A stretch of DNA of 14,125 nucleotides from Pseudomonadota bacterium. GTDB lineage: Bacteria > Pseudomonadota > Gammaproteobacteria > Burkholderiales > Burkholderiaceae_B. The stretch spans positions 1-14,125 of the forward strand of contig JAEYZR010000037.1 in the NCBI GenBank assembly GCA_023427945.1, in the 5' to 3' direction. Of the stretch, positions 13,963-14,125 are shown piece after piece. A model generated the notes under the pieces. That model did no database searches, was not told the DNA's origin, and saw nothing but the letters and a program-made list of their open reading frames with translations. Position 1 is the first letter of the stretch. Every line of letters starts with the position of its first letter. A program made the translations under genes and the position numbers.

Positions 13963-14125
13963 TTGTCGTCACGGGTGCAGCAGGTTTCATCGGCAGCAAT
14001 ATTGTCCGCGGTCTGAATCGTCGCGGCGAATACGATATCTTGGCAGTAGACGATCTTACCGAGGGCGACAAGTTCGTCAATCTGGTCGATTGCGGTATTG
14101 CCGACTACATGGACCGCAATGATTT
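13959..14125 (+). CDS. hldD: ADP-L-glycero-D-manno-heptose 6-epimerase, 5' part
   Basis: HldD (RfaD) is an NADP-dependent short-chain epimerase that converts ADP-D-glycero- to ADP-L-glycero-D-manno-heptose, the last step before transfer to LPS. Only the first 55 codons fall in the window. They show the Rossmann glycine motif GAAGFIG (6-12), the NIVRGLN helix, and the family block DKFVNLVDCGIADYMD, close to E. coli HldD KFVNLVDLNIADYMD. The ATG at 13959 overlaps the hldA stop by 4 nt and has GGAAGGGG (13944-13951) 7 nt upstream, the best ribosome site in the window. The rest of the gene lies beyond the right edge. Confidence 0.93.
   Translation, partial: MIVVTGAAGFIGSNIVRGLNRRGEYDILAVDDLTEGDKFVNLVDCGIADYMDRND

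Noticed and set aside
1..14125. Mobile element, CRISPR, defence or other novel system
   Set aside because: Every stretch over 300 bp except 632-1059 is filled by conserved housekeeping genes. I found no transposase, integrase, spacer-repeat pattern, terminal repeats or abrupt composition change.

Overview
The window reads as chromosomal housekeeping DNA from a high-GC betaproteobacterium, most likely Alcaligenaceae (Bordetella/Achromobacter group). The basis is protein resemblance recalled from memory (a short OmpA with the N-terminus MNKPSKFA, SerC beginning MARPWNFSAGPSALPES, GyrA with Gln at position 83) and the gene order. No species can be fixed without a database search. I see no insertion sequence, phage gene, CRISPR array, tRNA or rRNA, and no sign of recent transfer.

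Layout. A short OmpA-family gene (44-631) lies on the minus strand with a terminator cut by the left window edge. A 428-bp divergent intergenic region (632-1059) carries the outward promoters. All other genes are on the plus strand in two blocks. Block 1 (1060-11351) is gyrA, serC, pheA, tyrA, aroA, cmk, rpsA, ihfB. It is the mixed-function 'supraoperon' known from beta- and gammaproteobacteria, joining DNA topology, serine/PLP-linked and aromatic amino acid synthesis, CMP recycling, translation and nucleoid architecture. gyrA/serC, serC/pheA and aroA/cmk overlap by 1-8 nt. The larger gaps are pheA-tyrA (72 nt, with a GC-rich hairpin) and cmk-rpsA (262 nt, with a likely internal promoter and a hairpin leader). 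Block 1 ends at a strong UUCG-tetraloop terminator (11367-11392).

Block 2 (11468 to the window end) is lapA, lapB, hldA (rfaE domain I) and hldD (cut by the right edge), the last three linked by 4-nt ATGA overlaps. It is an envelope operon: LapA/LapB control LPS assembly and LpxC turnover, and HldA/HldD make the ADP-heptose of the LPS inner core.

Together, PheA, TyrA and AroA cover the EPSP, phenylpyruvate and 4-hydroxyphenylpyruvate steps around chorismate, and SerC supplies 3-phosphoserine and a pyridoxal phosphate precursor. Cmk recycles CMP, and RpsA and IHF-beta support translation and DNA bending. I found no undescribed system. The points worth a second look are small: Gln83 in GyrA, a low-complexity acidic GyrA tail, Shine-Dalgarno-less gyrA and rpsA starts with hairpins in their leaders, a loop insertion in AroA, an extended IHF-beta tail, and the pheA-tyrA gap where other lineages carry an extra aminotransferase gene.
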